Source: JAIRNF01 sp031551125 (GTDB lineage: Bacteria; Bacteroidota; Bacteroidia; Bacteroidales; UBA932). Taken from it: a stretch of DNA of 53,393 nucleotides. Under the pieces are notes generated by a model that worked only from the letters and a program-made list of their open reading frames with translations, made no database searches and had not been told where the DNA came from. Within the stretch, counting starts at the first letter, position 1; each line of letters starts with the position of its first letter. The position numbers and the translations under genes are program-made. Location of the stretch: the NCBI GenBank assembly GCA_031551125.1, contig JAVBOB010000026.1:1-53393 (forward strand), in the 5' to 3' direction. Positions 32,929-41,894 of the stretch are shown one piece after another.

Positions 32929-34500
32929 ATGAAAATAATTCTACGAATTTGGATAATAGCTGTTCTTTCATTACTAGCAAGTAGTACGCTGTGGGCACAG
33001 GCCCCTCCTCCTCCGGATATGCTATCGGTAAGTGTTGATCCGTCCAATAATGCCACAACGGTAAAATGGAGGCAAATGCTGGTAGATCCCAGCCTTCCCA
33101 TAGTACGGTATATTATCAGCGAGTTGGAGTACCCTAGAATACAGCCAACCCCCGCATTTTACCCAATAGATAGCGTTAACATTCCAGCTGTCTCTTATAC
33201 AAATACATCAGCGGCTGTTACTAAAGTTAACCTTTCAACACAGGCATTTACTGTGCTTTCTCGAAGTTCGGTTAGCTCGGCCAATGTTAGCCCACGGAAA
33301 GATGTTCACTTTACCATGTTCCTACTTCCGGCAAGTACAGATACCTGTGCTATGACCGCCAGCTTAAAGTGGAGAAGGTACAAAGCAACCAACTATGAGC
33401 TAAAAGAACCAACCAACTATAAACAATTCAACGATAGCATAAAATATGAAGTATGGGGTTACCAAAGTAACGCCCCATTCAGCCAAGCATCGGCCGTGCT
33501 GATGAGTGGCCGCATAAAAGATACAACCTTTACTACATCTGCGTTACAATCAGGGGTGAACTACTACTTTTTTATCAAAGCCTACCTGCCAAATGGAGAA
33601 GAAAGTAGCTCTAACCGAATTTCAGCCGAAGTTGGCGGCAACTCTGTTCCCCTCGCCATCCACATAAGCAAAGTAGATGCTACCGGTCCCGGAGCCACCC
33701 TGAACTTCAGCTTTACCGATAATCCGTTTGTTACGCTTTACCCATACTCATGTATAGTTGAACGAAGCAATAACTTGACTACAGGATTTACCAAAATAGG
33801 AGAATTCAACGGTAGCCCAACCAGCTACGTTGACAATGGCACAGACCCCGGTAAGGTAAACTACTACCGCATATCTGCCCTTAAGTGTGGCCAACCTATG
33901 ATGACAAGTGATACCATAAGCACTATAGTGCTAACCGCAAAGTTAAACGGAGAATCATCAGAACTTTCATGGACTGAGTTTAGCGGACAAACCGTAAACT
34001 ACGACATAAAGCGGGTGCAACCGGATAACACACAAATAACAACCGGCTTAACCAACAGGGACTATACCGATAACGTGAGTACACTCATACAACAAGGGTA
34101 TGATAACTTTTGCTACCAAATAACCGGATATTCTGCCAATCAAACCAGCATATCAGCCCAACAATGTACAATGGCTACACCACTAGTATATATGCCTGAT
34201 GCCGTTGACCCAACAAGCAGCGTTACCAACGCTACTACCGGTCGTAAGCGTAGCGAGTTCGGTCCTATAATCAACACCCCTGAAACCAACTATGGATACC
34301 ATCTTGTTGTATTTAACCGCTGGAACATAAAGGTCTTTGAAACAAGTAAGAATATCGGGAACGTACTTAAACCAAAAGATTTCTGGAATGGTACGTATGA
34401 AGGCAAGATAGTTCCTCCCGGTTTATATATGTACACTATATCTGTACATTTCAACAATGGAACAACCAACCTTAAGGGTACAGTAACAGTGGTTTACTAG
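32929..34500 (+). CDS. Secreted fibronectin type III-like protein with type-B (T9SS/gliding) sorting domain
   Basis: A 523-aa protein with a signal peptide (MKIILRIWIIAVLSLLASST, cut after LWAQ). The start is ATG 32929 rather than TTG 32923. The middle holds several beta-sandwich repeats resembling fibronectin III (for example SGVNYYFFIKAYLPNGEESSS, DPGKVNYYRISAL, GYDNFCYQITGYSANQ). The last 70 residues match the gliding-motility-associated C-terminal domain: LVVFNRWNIKVFETS, FWNGTYEGKIVPPGLYMYTI, and a final KGTVTVVY. That domain targets proteins for type IX secretion. Ligand unknown; it is in one transcription unit with the M16 pair. Confidence 0.85.
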   Translation: MKIILRIWIIAVLSLLASSTLWAQAPPPPDMLSVSVDPSNNATTVKWRQMLVDPSLPIVRYIISELEYPRIQPTPAFYPIDSVNIPAVSYTNTSAAVTKVNLSTQAFTVLSRSSVSSANVSPRKDVHFTMFLLPASTDTCAMTASLKWRRYKATNYELKEPTNYKQFNDSIKYEVWGYQSNAPFSQASAVLMSGRIKDTTFTTSALQSGVNYYFFIKAYLPNGEESSSNRISAEVGGNSVPLAIHISKVDATGPGATLNFSFTDNPFVTLYPYSCIVERSNNLTTGFTKIGEFNGSPTSYVDNGTDPGKVNYYRISALKCGQPMMTSDTISTIVLTAKLNGESSELSWTEFSGQTVNYDIKRVQPDNTQITTGLTNRDYTDNVSTLIQQGYDNFCYQITGYSANQTSISAQQCTMATPLVYMPDAVDPTSSVTNATTGRKRSEFGPIINTPETNYGYHLVVFNRWNIKVFETSKNIGNVLKPKDFWNGTYEGKIVPPGLYMYTISVHFNNGTTNLKGTVTVVY

Positions 34501-34544
34501 AAGCTATACAACCTCATACTCGCCAGCTAAAGCTGGGAGACCTC

Positions 34545-34581
34545 TAAGCCCAACAAGTTTTATGTAAACTTGTTGGGCTTA
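34545..34581. terminator. Long hairpin after the T9SS-cargo gene
   Basis: A 16-bp perfect stem TAAGCCCAACAAGTTT/AAACTTGTTGGGCTTA (34545-34560 and 34566-34581) with a 5-nt loop. It ends with A/T-rich sequence without a clean T-run. Likely terminator, 45 bp after the stop. Confidence 0.65.
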
Positions 34582-34675
34582 TTTCATTTGGGCTACAACG
34601 GCAATTAAGATGTGAAGTTAAGTAGTGCGACACTCACCACAACGTTACTTTTATATAAATGTACGTTCCAAAAAT

Positions 34676-34899
34676 CAACAATAGACTTCTTCGGAAAATA
34701 GCCCTGGTGCTACTTAGCGAGTAGTTGGGCTAAAGCCCAATAGCCGTATTCTCTTGTGTCCGCCAGCTAAAACAGCCGGCAATGAACTTTTTCATTGCCG
34801 TTGACTTTAGTCAACGGATTAATGGGGTCAAACAACAGGGCTTTAGCCCAACATTTTTCTATTGTTTGGCGTATCATTTTCCGAAGAGGTCTAATACAA
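34676..34899. mobile_element. Nested-palindrome MITE-like element
   Basis: Outer inverted repeats: CAACAATAGACTTCTTCGGA on the left (34676-34695) and, in reverse complement, the stretch around CCGAAGAGGTCTAATACAAC on the right (34881-34900). Inside are TTGGGCTAAAGCCCAA (34725-34740), CCGTTGACTTTAGTCAACGG (34798-34817) and GGGCTTTAGCCCA (34838-34850). No open reading frame is credible. It fills most of the 548-bp gap between the T9SS-cargo gene and rel; a partial relative is at 25.9 kb. Confidence 0.8.
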
Positions 34900-35004
34900 C
34901 AACGGATTTAGGTAAAATCATTGTATGGTTTGAACTTAGCTTGAAGAAGCAAAATTTACATTCAACTAAAGCACTATAAGCGGTATATCGTTACCAAAAA
35001 ATGT

Positions 35005-35012
35005 TAACTTTG
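35005..35012 (+). promoter_or_regulatory. -7 box (TAACTTTG) for rel, excluding the longer start
   Basis: TAACTTTG at 35005-35012 lies within the longest frame. Transcription would start near 35019, so translation must use the ATG at 35049. Confidence 0.6.
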
Positions 35013-35048
35013 TGTTTAGGTAAAATCACTACAACTACCACAAAGACA

Positions 35049-37343
35049 ATGATTGATCTACAAACGAAAAAAGATAAGCAGCTGATTCAAGAAGCATTTG
35101 ATGATTTACTTAAAAGTTACTACAAACGCTCCGGAACAACAGACGATACTGATATAATCATTAAAGCTTTCAACGTTGCCAACGAAGCCCATAAAGGTGT
35201 TAGGCGACGCTCAGGAGAGCCATACATTATGCATCCGATTGCTGTTGCAAAAATTGTTGCATTAGAAATAGGCTTGGGGTATAAGTCTATTTGTGCGGCA
35301 TTGCTTCATGATGTGGTAGAAGATACTGATGTTACCCTCGAAACCATAGAGTCCCTCTTTGGAGATAAAATTGCCTACCTCGTTGACGGACTTACCAAAA
35401 TAGCGGGAGTTTTTGATAATACCACCACCGACCAAGCTGAAAACTTTAAAAAGATGTTACTCACATTGAGTGACGACGTTCGGGTTATCATTATCAAAAT
35501 AGCCGATCGTTTGCATAACATGCGAACACTGGATGCCATGCCTCCCGGTAAGCAAATGAAAATAGCCAACGAAACGCTATACCTCTTCGCTCCCCTAGCC
35601 TACCGCCTTGGGTTTTACAGCATTAAGAGTGAACTGGAAGATTTAAGCCTACGTTTCCTTGAACCAACTGAGTTTGCCGAAATAAGTGCAAAGGTTGAAA
35701 ATGCAGAAGGTGCTAACCAACAATTTTTCGACCGATTTTCTCAACCCATTGTAAAGCGGTTAAAAGAAAACGGAATAACCTTCAATGCCACTTCTCGAAC
35801 CAAATCGGTTTACTCCATTTGGAAAAAGATGCAGCTAAAGGCTATTCCTTTCGATGAAGTGTACGACTTATTTGCAGTACGAATTGTTTTTGAACCCATT
35901 GAAGGCATTCCGGAACGTACCCAATGCTGGCACATATATTCACTTATTACCGACATATATCGTCCGAAGCTCGACCGAATTCGCGATTGGGTAAACGCTC
36001 CCAAAGCCAATGGTTACGAGGCTTTGCACTTCACCGTAATGTGTGATGGTGAATGGGTAGAAATACAAATTCGCTCAAAGCGAATGGATGATATTGCCGA
36101 ACGCGGATTTGCTGCGCACTGGAAATACAAAGACGAAAGTGCACAAGAGGGTGAGCTGGACAAGTGGTTGAAACAAATTCGAGAAATGCTTGAGAATCCG
36201 GAAGCCAATGCAATTGAGTTTCTTGACCACTTCAAGATGAACCTCTTCACATCGGAAATTGTTATATTTACGCCAAAAGGTGAAACCAAAACCCTTCCCA
36301 AAAGGGCAACCGTTCTCGACTTTGCATACGCTATTCACACCCAAGTGGGCAATAAGGCCATTGGTGCTAAGGTAAACCACAAGCTCGCCTCACTAAACCA
36401 ACGGCTGTATAGCGGCGACCAAGTAGAAATACTTACTGCAGAAACACAAAAACCCCAACGCGAGTGGCTTGACTACGTAACCACAGCACGCGCTAAAGCA
36501 ATTATAAAGGCTACCCTAAAAGCTGAAGTCAGCAACCACGTCCAAAAGGGAAAGGATATTATCGAGAATAAGCTGAAGAATTTAGGTATTGAACCTAAAG
36601 CTAGAGTATTTCGTAAGCTCATTCCGGCTTACGGAGTTAATACCAAAGATGAGTTGTATAGTAAGGTTGGCGCAGGATTAATCAATATCGACAACTTTGA
36701 AAAGGTACTAAAGAAAAATACGCCGAATAAATGGGTTGGTTACTGGGGCATGGAGTTTATCCTGAAAAAAATCACCGGCTCGGGCGCTAAACATGATAAT
36801 GAAACAGAAGTTGAAGAAGGTGTAAAAGCTGACAGCGATGACAATATTCAGAGAAAACCCATAGACTTAAAACAGCCTTTTTTATTACAGGAAGATGGTG
36901 TGAGCAAAACGTTGTTATACCGAATTGCTGATTGTTGCAAGCCTATACCGGGCGATGAGGTTATTGGATTCGTTGACAAAAACAATAATGTAACCGTACA
37001 CAAAAAGAAATGTAGTATTGCCAGCCGGCTCGCAGCACAACATGGCGAGTCTATTGTAGTAGCCAAATGGACTACCCATAAGGTGCTTTCGTTCCTCGCA
37101 CACATCAACCTTCGAGGAATTGACCGACAAGGCATACTTAACGAGCTAACCACCATTGTTACCGATGAGTTGAATGTAAATATCCGTAAGCTGAACGTAG
37201 AAAGCCATGATGGTATTTTTGAGGGTACCATTGACTTATATGTACATAATACAGCCGACCTGAATAACCTAATTGAACGAATTTCAAAAATCAAAGGGGT
37301 TGATAGGGTTAAACGTTTAGAAAATATTGGGGATGAAGAATGA
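35049..37343 (+). CDS. RelA/SpoT bifunctional (p)ppGpp synthetase/hydrolase
   Basis: A 764-aa enzyme from ATG 35049 (MIDLQTKKDKQLIQEAF). Domains in order: HD hydrolase (about 30-180, with HPIAVAKIVA and ALLHDVVEDTDV, intact His-Asp), synthetase (about 235-350, with SIWKKMQLK, YDLFAVRIVFEP and NGYEALHFTVM), TGS (about 385-450, IVIFTPKGETKTLPKRATVLDFAYAIHT), a zinc-finger-like region (IADCCKPIPGDEVIGF) and a C-terminal ACT domain (INLRGIDRQGILNELTTIV). Both activities look intact. The fur-family gene begins inside its stop codon (ATGA overlap), so the stringent-response enzyme, the metal regulator and nth are co-expressed. Confidence 0.96.
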   Translation: MIDLQTKKDKQLIQEAFDDLLKSYYKRSGTTDDTDIIIKAFNVANEAHKGVRRRSGEPYIMHPIAVAKIVALEIGLGYKSICAALLHDVVEDTDVTLETIESLFGDKIAYLVDGLTKIAGVFDNTTTDQAENFKKMLLTLSDDVRVIIIKIADRLHNMRTLDAMPPGKQMKIANETLYLFAPLAYRLGFYSIKSELEDLSLRFLEPTEFAEISAKVENAEGANQQFFDRFSQPIVKRLKENGITFNATSRTKSVYSIWKKMQLKAIPFDEVYDLFAVRIVFEPIEGIPERTQCWHIYSLITDIYRPKLDRIRDWVNAPKANGYEALHFTVMCDGEWVEIQIRSKRMDDIAERGFAAHWKYKDESAQEGELDKWLKQIREMLENPEANAIEFLDHFKMNLFTSEIVIFTPKGETKTLPKRATVLDFAYAIHTQVGNKAIGAKVNHKLASLNQRLYSGDQVEILTAETQKPQREWLDYVTTARAKAIIKATLKAEVSNHVQKGKDIIENKLKNLGIEPKARVFRKLIPAYGVNTKDELYSKVGAGLINIDNFEKVLKKNTPNKWVGYWGMEFILKKITGSGAKHDNETEVEEGVKADSDDNIQRKPIDLKQPFLLQEDGVSKTLLYRIADCCKPIPGDEVIGFVDKNNNVTVHKKKCSIASRLAAQHGESIVVAKWTTHKVLSFLAHINLRGIDRQGILNELTTIVTDELNVNIRKLNVESHDGIFEGTIDLYVHNTADLNNLIERISKIKGVDRVKRLENIGDEE

Positions 37344-37858
37344 AATCCTTAATTTTGGAGTACTTGAAAAACAAACAGAGAATGAGTAAGATTGATACAA
37401 AAGAAACTGTAAGAAGCATCTTCTCTCGTTTCTTGGAAAGGAAAGGACATAGAAAAACGCCTGAAAGGTTTACTATTTTAGATGAAATTTATTCATACAA
37501 TGAGCATTTTGATGTTGATGGGTTATACCTTCTCATGAAAAATAAAAACTACCATGTAAGTCGGGCTACTATTTATAATACCATAGAACTCCTGCTGGAA
37601 TGTGGTTTAATCACTAAGCACCAGTTTGGCGGAAACATTGCTCGTTTTGAAAAATCGCTGGAATGTTTACAGCATGACCATTTGATTTGCAGCGTATGTG
37701 GTAGCGTAACCGAATTTTGTGATCCACGCATAAAAGATATACAGGATATGGCCAGTAGTATAATGGAATTCGAGGTAAACTCGCATACATTATACTTCTA
37801 CGGAACCTGCAAGAAATGTAAAGAGCGTGAAAAGCTGGCAGAAGAAAAAGCCGGCTAA
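37340..37858 (+). CDS. Fur family metal-dependent regulator
   Basis: A 172-aa repressor with an N-terminal winged helix (RKTPERFTILDEIYSYNEHFDVDGLYLLMKNKNYHVSRATIYNTIELLLECGLI) and a C-terminal dimer domain with two CxxC zinc sites, CSVCG and CKKCK. Metal-sensing His are in ECLQHDHLIC and NSHTLYFYGTC. Fur, PerR and Zur cannot be separated by eye. Start 37340 overlaps the rel stop by 4 bp (ATGA), implying translational coupling; ATG 37382 is an alternative that removes 14 poorly conserved residues. It precedes nth by 11 bp. Confidence 0.92.
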   Translation: MKSLILEYLKNKQRMSKIDTKETVRSIFSRFLERKGHRKTPERFTILDEIYSYNEHFDVDGLYLLMKNKNYHVSRATIYNTIELLLECGLITKHQFGGNIARFEKSLECLQHDHLICSVCGSVTEFCDPRIKDIQDMASSIMEFEVNSHTLYFYGTCKKCKEREKLAEEKAG

Positions 37859-37869
37859 ATTTATACCGC

Positions 37870-38517
37870 ATGCGAAAAAAAGAACGATACGAGAAAATTA
37901 TTGAGTGGTTTCTAAAAAATGTACCCGTTGCCGAATCGGAGCTGAAACACCATAATTCTTACGAGCTGATTGTAGCCGTAATACTCTCCGCACAGTGCAC
38001 AGACAAGCGGGTAAACATGGTTACACCATCGTTCTACAAGCAATACCCTACCGTACAAAAGTTGGCCAACGCTGACGTTGATTCCATTTTCGAGCTTATT
38101 AAATCTATTTCTTTTCCCAATAATAAGGCGAAACACCTGCTGGGCATGGCTCAAATGGTAGTTGATACGTTTAAAGGAAAAATACCCTCAACGGTTGAAG
38201 AGCTGGAAACCCTACCGGGTGTAGGAAGAAAAACAGCCAACGTTGTTGCTTCCATAATATACAATAAGCCGGTAATTGCTGTCGATACTCATGTCTTCAG
38301 AGTTGCTGCCCGCACAGGTTTATCTACCAATGCAAAAACACCTTTGCAAACCGAAGAACAGCTAGAGAAGTATATTCCTGAAAAGTACCGTGCTATTGCT
38401 CACCATTGGCTTATTTTACACGGTCGCTATATTTGTACTGCGCGAAAACCAAAGTGCGAAGAGTGTGGCATAACCGCTTACTGTAAATACTACGAATCGC
38501 TCTCAAAAAAAGAATAA
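37870..38517 (+). CDS. nth: Endonuclease III
   Basis: A 215-aa DNA glycosylase/AP lyase for oxidised pyrimidines. The helix-hairpin-helix LETLPGVGRKTANVVAS carries the catalytic Lys and the GPD-type loop AVDTHVFRVAARTGL the catalytic Asp. The 4Fe-4S site CTARKPKCEECGITAYC has the exact C-x6-C-x2-C-x5-C spacing. The gene is third in the rel / fur-family / nth unit, and its stop codon lies in the left arm of the terminator hairpin. Confidence 0.97.
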   Translation: MRKKERYEKIIEWFLKNVPVAESELKHHNSYELIVAVILSAQCTDKRVNMVTPSFYKQYPTVQKLANADVDSIFELIKSISFPNNKAKHLLGMAQMVVDTFKGKIPSTVEELETLPGVGRKTANVVASIIYNKPVIAVDTHVFRVAARTGLSTNAKTPLQTEEQLEKYIPEKYRAIAHHWLILHGRYICTARKPKCEECGITAYCKYYESLSKKE

Positions 38518-38555
38518 ATGGAAAAGGCTTGTACGTGTACAAGCCTTTTCCATTT
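38516..38555. terminator. Bidirectional terminator between nth and the peroxidase gene
   Basis: A 19-bp perfect stem (38516-38534 and 38537-38555), core GGAAAAGGCTTGTAC, with T-rich sequence beyond. It overlaps the last two bases of the nth stop and serves both convergent genes. Confidence 0.8.
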
Positions 38556-38573
38556 ATTTTATCGGATGAACTA

Positions 38574-39107
38574 TTAGTTAACCCATGTTTCCACACTAGG
38601 CGTAGGGTCTTCTTTGGGAGGAATCATTTTTACAAGCGTTCCATTTTCATCAACCATAAACTTTTGGAAATTCCAGCTAACCGGAGCATCCATCACTCCA
38701 TTTTGTGATTTTTGAGTAAGCCAGCGATATAAGGGAGCCATATCATCGCCTACAACCGATATTTTTGACATTATGGGGAAGGTAACACCGTAGTTCACCG
38801 TACAGAACTCCTTTATCTCGCTATCGGTACCGGGCTCTTGCTCCCTAAAGTTATTTGCCGGAAAAGCAATAATGGTAAAACCTGTGCTTTTAAACTCCTC
38901 ATATAGCTTTTCCAACTTCTCATACTGAGGGGTAAGTCCGCATTTAGAAGCCACGTTCACCACCAAAACCTTCTTACCCTTTAATGATGATAGCTTAAAA
39001 TCGTTACCATCAATATCTTTAACAGTAAAATCGTAAAATGATGTTGTTTGTGCAGATAGGGCTGCCGTACAAGCAAGTATAAAAAATGCTGTTATCAGTG
39101 CTTTCAT
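38574..39107 (-). CDS. Glutathione peroxidase family protein, exported
   Basis: A 177-aa thiol peroxidase of the GPx fold with an N-terminal signal peptide (MKALITAFFILACTAALSAQ). Peroxidatic Cys56 is in NVASKCGLTPQY and the Gln/Trp/Asn network in PVSWNFQKF. The usual second Cys of thioredoxin-dependent members (FPCNQF) is replaced: FPANNF, Ala84. Cys102 in KEFCTVNYGVTFP is the structurally conserved one. It probably acts in the periplasm against hydroperoxides with an unknown reductant. Confidence 0.9.
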   Translation of the reverse strand: MKALITAFFILACTAALSAQTTSFYDFTVKDIDGNDFKLSSLKGKKVLVVNVASKCGLTPQYEKLEKLYEEFKSTGFTIIAFPANNFREQEPGTDSEIKEFCTVNYGVTFPIMSKISVVGDDMAPLYRWLTQKSQNGVMDAPVSWNFQKFMVDENGTLVKMIPPKEDPTPSVETWVN

Positions 39108-39160
39108 AACGTAATGTTTTTAACTAGAAACCTTTTACAGCAATATTTGTTCAGCTTGAC

Positions 39161-40021
39161 TTATCCTAAGTACGACTTTAGCAGCTTACTACGCGAGCTG
39201 TGGCGAAGACGACGAATAGCTTTTTCCTTAATCTGGCGTACTCGTTCGCGGGTAAGACCAAACTTCTCCCCTATTTCTTCCAGCGTCATTTCTTGCGTAC
39301 CAATACCAAAGAAGTAGCGTACAATATCTCTCTCACGCTCAGTAAGTGTAGTCAACGCTCGCTCTATCTCACGGGTTAACGACTCGTTTATCAAGCTACG
39401 GTCAGCATTAGGAGAATCACTGTTTACCAACACATCAAGCAAGCTGTTATCCTCTCCATCAACAAAAGGGGCATCAACAGACACGTGGCGACCTGAAACC
39501 CTAAGTGTATCAGAAATCTTTTCTTTTGGCAAATCCAGTATCACCGCCAGCTCTTCGGGTGAAGGTACGCGCTCATTTTCTTGCTCAAACTTGGCAAGCG
39601 CTTTATTTATTTTATTGAGTGAGCCAACTTGGTTAAGCGGTAAACGAACAATACGAGATTGCTCTGCCAACGCTTGAAGTATTGATTGGCGAATCCACCA
39701 AACGGCATAGGATATAAACTTAAACCCTCTAGTTTCGTCAAACTTTTCGGCAGCCTTAATTAAACCCAAATTTCCCTCATTAATAAGGTCTGGCAGGCTA
39801 AGTCCCTGATTTTGATATTGCTTAGCAACGGAAACTACAAAGCGCAGGTTTGCCCTTGTAAGCTTTTCCAGCGCTTCCTGATCACCTTTCTTAATTCGTT
39901 GTGCTAATTCAACTTCTTCTTCAACGGTAATTAAATCTTCTCGTCCAATCTCTTGCAAGTACTTATCAAGAGAGGCGCTTTCTCTGTTTGTTATTGACTT
40001 GGTAATCTTCAGCTGTCTCAT
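39161..40021 (-). CDS. rpoD: RNA polymerase primary sigma factor
   Basis: A 286-aa sigma-70 of the short Bacteroidetes type: no region 1.1, region 1.2 at the start (DKYLQEIGREDLITVEEEVELAQ), 2.1-2.4 with NLRFVVSVAKQYQNQGLSLPDLINEGNLGLIKAAEKFDETRGFKFISYAVWWIRQSI, then regions 3 and 4.2 ending TLEEIGEKFGLTRERVRQIKEKAIRRLRH. This is the factor expected to read the TAnnTTTG promoters in the window. A minus-strand TACTTTTG box at 40047-40054 lies 26 bp before its start. Downstream is the peroxidase gene with its own leader. Confidence 0.97.
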   Translation of the reverse strand: MRQLKITKSITNRESASLDKYLQEIGREDLITVEEEVELAQRIKKGDQEALEKLTRANLRFVVSVAKQYQNQGLSLPDLINEGNLGLIKAAEKFDETRGFKFISYAVWWIRQSILQALAEQSRIVRLPLNQVGSLNKINKALAKFEQENERVPSPEELAVILDLPKEKISDTLRVSGRHVSVDAPFVDGEDNSLLDVLVNSDSPNADRSLINESLTREIERALTTLTERERDIVRYFFGIGTQEMTLEEIGEKFGLTRERVRQIKEKAIRRLRHSSRSKLLKSYLG

Positions 40022-40046
40022 ATCTATAAGGCAAAATTTAGGGGGA

Positions 40047-40054
40047 CAAAAGTA
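40047..40054 (-). promoter_or_regulatory. -7 box (TACTTTTG, minus) for rpoD
   Basis: Fits TAnnTTTG; predicted start near 40040 gives a leader of about 20 nt before ATG 40021. Confidence 0.5.
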
Positions 40055-40158
40055 GTAAAAAACTATCAGTAAATGAAATATATACGCAAGTTGGCAATTT
40101 GATTGCTACCCTTTAGGTATCATCCTATTGATTATTAAATGCTTTAATATTTTACCTT

Positions 40159-41655
40159 CTACAAAGTTAGCTCATACGGAACATATTGTCCATTAGGATA
40201 AACACCCTCTATGAACACGGTGGACTTACCGGCTCCACTTATCGCTTCGTTAATGGCTTCAATTGAATTTATTGGCGTATTATCAACTCGGAATATTACA
40301 TACCCCTTTTTTACTCCGGCATCTTTTAACTTGCCATTACTTAGTTCAGCCACTTGAACGCCGTAACGTATTCCTAATCCGGCTTTTTCCCTATCCGTCA
40401 ACTCCTTAAAAGTTGCTCCAAGCGAAGCCATTTGAGCATCATTTGACTTTACCAGCTCCGTGCTCCCAGCCTTATTACGTAAAACCACATCAAATTGTTT
40501 CAAGCTACCCTTACGAATAATCGAAACTTGTACTTTATCGTTGGGCCGAAAGCGAGAAATTTGTTCCTGAACGTCTGAAGAGCTGTTTACCGAAACACCG
40601 TTAACCTGCGTAATTATATCATCCTTTTGAATACCGGCCTTATCGGCAGCGCTTCCCGGTTCAACGTTTACTATCAGCACACCGTTATAATCCTTCGTAT
40701 CAACACTAAACCTTTTGGCTGTTTCAGAATCCAAATCAACCATTCTAACTCCCAGCAATGCCCGCTGAACTACGCCATGTTCCTTGAGGTCTTGCACTAC
40801 CTTATTAGCAATACTTGCCGGAATAGCAAATGAATATCCGGCATAGTTACCCGTGTATGAAGCAATAGCGGTATTAATACCTATCAGCTCTCCCCTAGTA
40901 TTAACTAAAGCGCCTCCACTGTTTCCGGGGTTAACTGCAGCATCTGTTTGTATAAACGACTCTATCTTCATTTCTCCGGGAATAATGCCTAGGCTACGTC
41001 CTTTAGCGCTTACAATACCGGCAGTAACAGTAGATGTAAGGTTAAAGGGATTACCTACTGCCAACACCCACTCTCCTACTTTTAGGTTGTCTGAATCACC
41101 GAAAGTAAGATAGTGTAAGCTTGTAGCATCTATTTTAATCAGGGCAATATCGCTAGATGGGTCTGTACCTATCACTTTTGCCTTGAACGTTTGCTTATTA
41201 TTCAAGGTAACCTCTATAACCGAAGCCCTTTCTATCACATGGTTGTTGGTTACAATATAGCCGTCGGAGCTTATAATAACCCCTGAGCCGGAGCCCTGAG
41301 GCATAGCTGGCTCTTGCCTGCGGTAACGGTTATCATTTTCGTACGGAATACCAAAAAAGAAATCCCATATAGATGGTTCTCTGTTTACTTCATACTGGTT
41401 ACTGGCATAGTATGTTTTTACGTGTACAACAGCGTGTACGGTTTGTTCGGCAGCGTAAGTAAAGTCAACCGGAGAGCCATCCTGAGAAAGGTTGGCCATA
41501 CGAAGCAGAGGTTGATTTATGGGCTGTGTAGCAGATTCGCTAAGATATTTTTCTTTTGGTAAGAGATAGCGCATAGTAAAAAATGCCGATACCCCGCCTA
41601 CTAAAACCAATGCTGCAATAGCAGCAAAAATAATGAATAAACCTCTCTTTTTCAT
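40159..41655 (-). CDS. degP: Do/DegP-family serine endoprotease
   Basis: A 498-aa periplasmic protease-chaperone with an N-terminal membrane/signal segment (about residues 5-28). The trypsin-like triad is His in VTNNHVIERA, Asp in SSDIALIKID and Ser in NPGNSGGALVN. Two PDZ domains follow (about 300-390 with GVLIVNVEPGSAADKAGIQKDDIITQVNG, and about 410-498). Length and order match DegP/HtrA. It degrades misfolded envelope proteins. A promoter box about 180 bp upstream leaves a long leader. It is divergent from dapF. Confidence 0.95.
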   Translation of the reverse strand: MKKRGLFIIFAAIAALVLVGGVSAFFTMRYLLPKEKYLSESATQPINQPLLRMANLSQDGSPVDFTYAAEQTVHAVVHVKTYYASNQYEVNREPSIWDFFFGIPYENDNRYRRQEPAMPQGSGSGVIISSDGYIVTNNHVIERASVIEVTLNNKQTFKAKVIGTDPSSDIALIKIDATSLHYLTFGDSDNLKVGEWVLAVGNPFNLTSTVTAGIVSAKGRSLGIIPGEMKIESFIQTDAAVNPGNSGGALVNTRGELIGINTAIASYTGNYAGYSFAIPASIANKVVQDLKEHGVVQRALLGVRMVDLDSETAKRFSVDTKDYNGVLIVNVEPGSAADKAGIQKDDIITQVNGVSVNSSSDVQEQISRFRPNDKVQVSIIRKGSLKQFDVVLRNKAGSTELVKSNDAQMASLGATFKELTDREKAGLGIRYGVQVAELSNGKLKDAGVKKGYVIFRVDNTPINSIEAINEAISGAGKSTVFIEGVYPNGQYVPYELTL

Positions 41656-41835
41656 GTCATTAACACTTAGATTTGAACTAAAAACAGTTTAGAAACAAGA
41701 TACATTGGTGAATGTTTATAATGGACGTGAATTTACATGTTACCTTAGCTAGCAGATGTTGAAATGAGCTAATCTTTCTTTCATCAAAGGTTTTAGACGT
41801 ATTGTATAATTAAAAGAATTCGGGTAGGTTTGTAC

Positions 41836-41843
41836 CAAAGTTA
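41836..41843 (-). promoter_or_regulatory. -7 box (TAACTTTG, minus) upstream of degP
   Basis: TAACTTTG with a TTG about 16 bp further upstream on the same strand. It predicts transcription from near 41829, a leader of about 170 nt before ATG 41655. Confidence 0.45.
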
Positions 41844-41894
41844 CAAGCAATACTTCACTCAACCATAAGTTTCACAGAAAAATACGATATACTC

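Noticed and set aside
34782..34979. 65-codon plus-strand frame
   Set aside because: Falls inside the nested-palindrome element and its flank; no domain or ribosome-binding signal.
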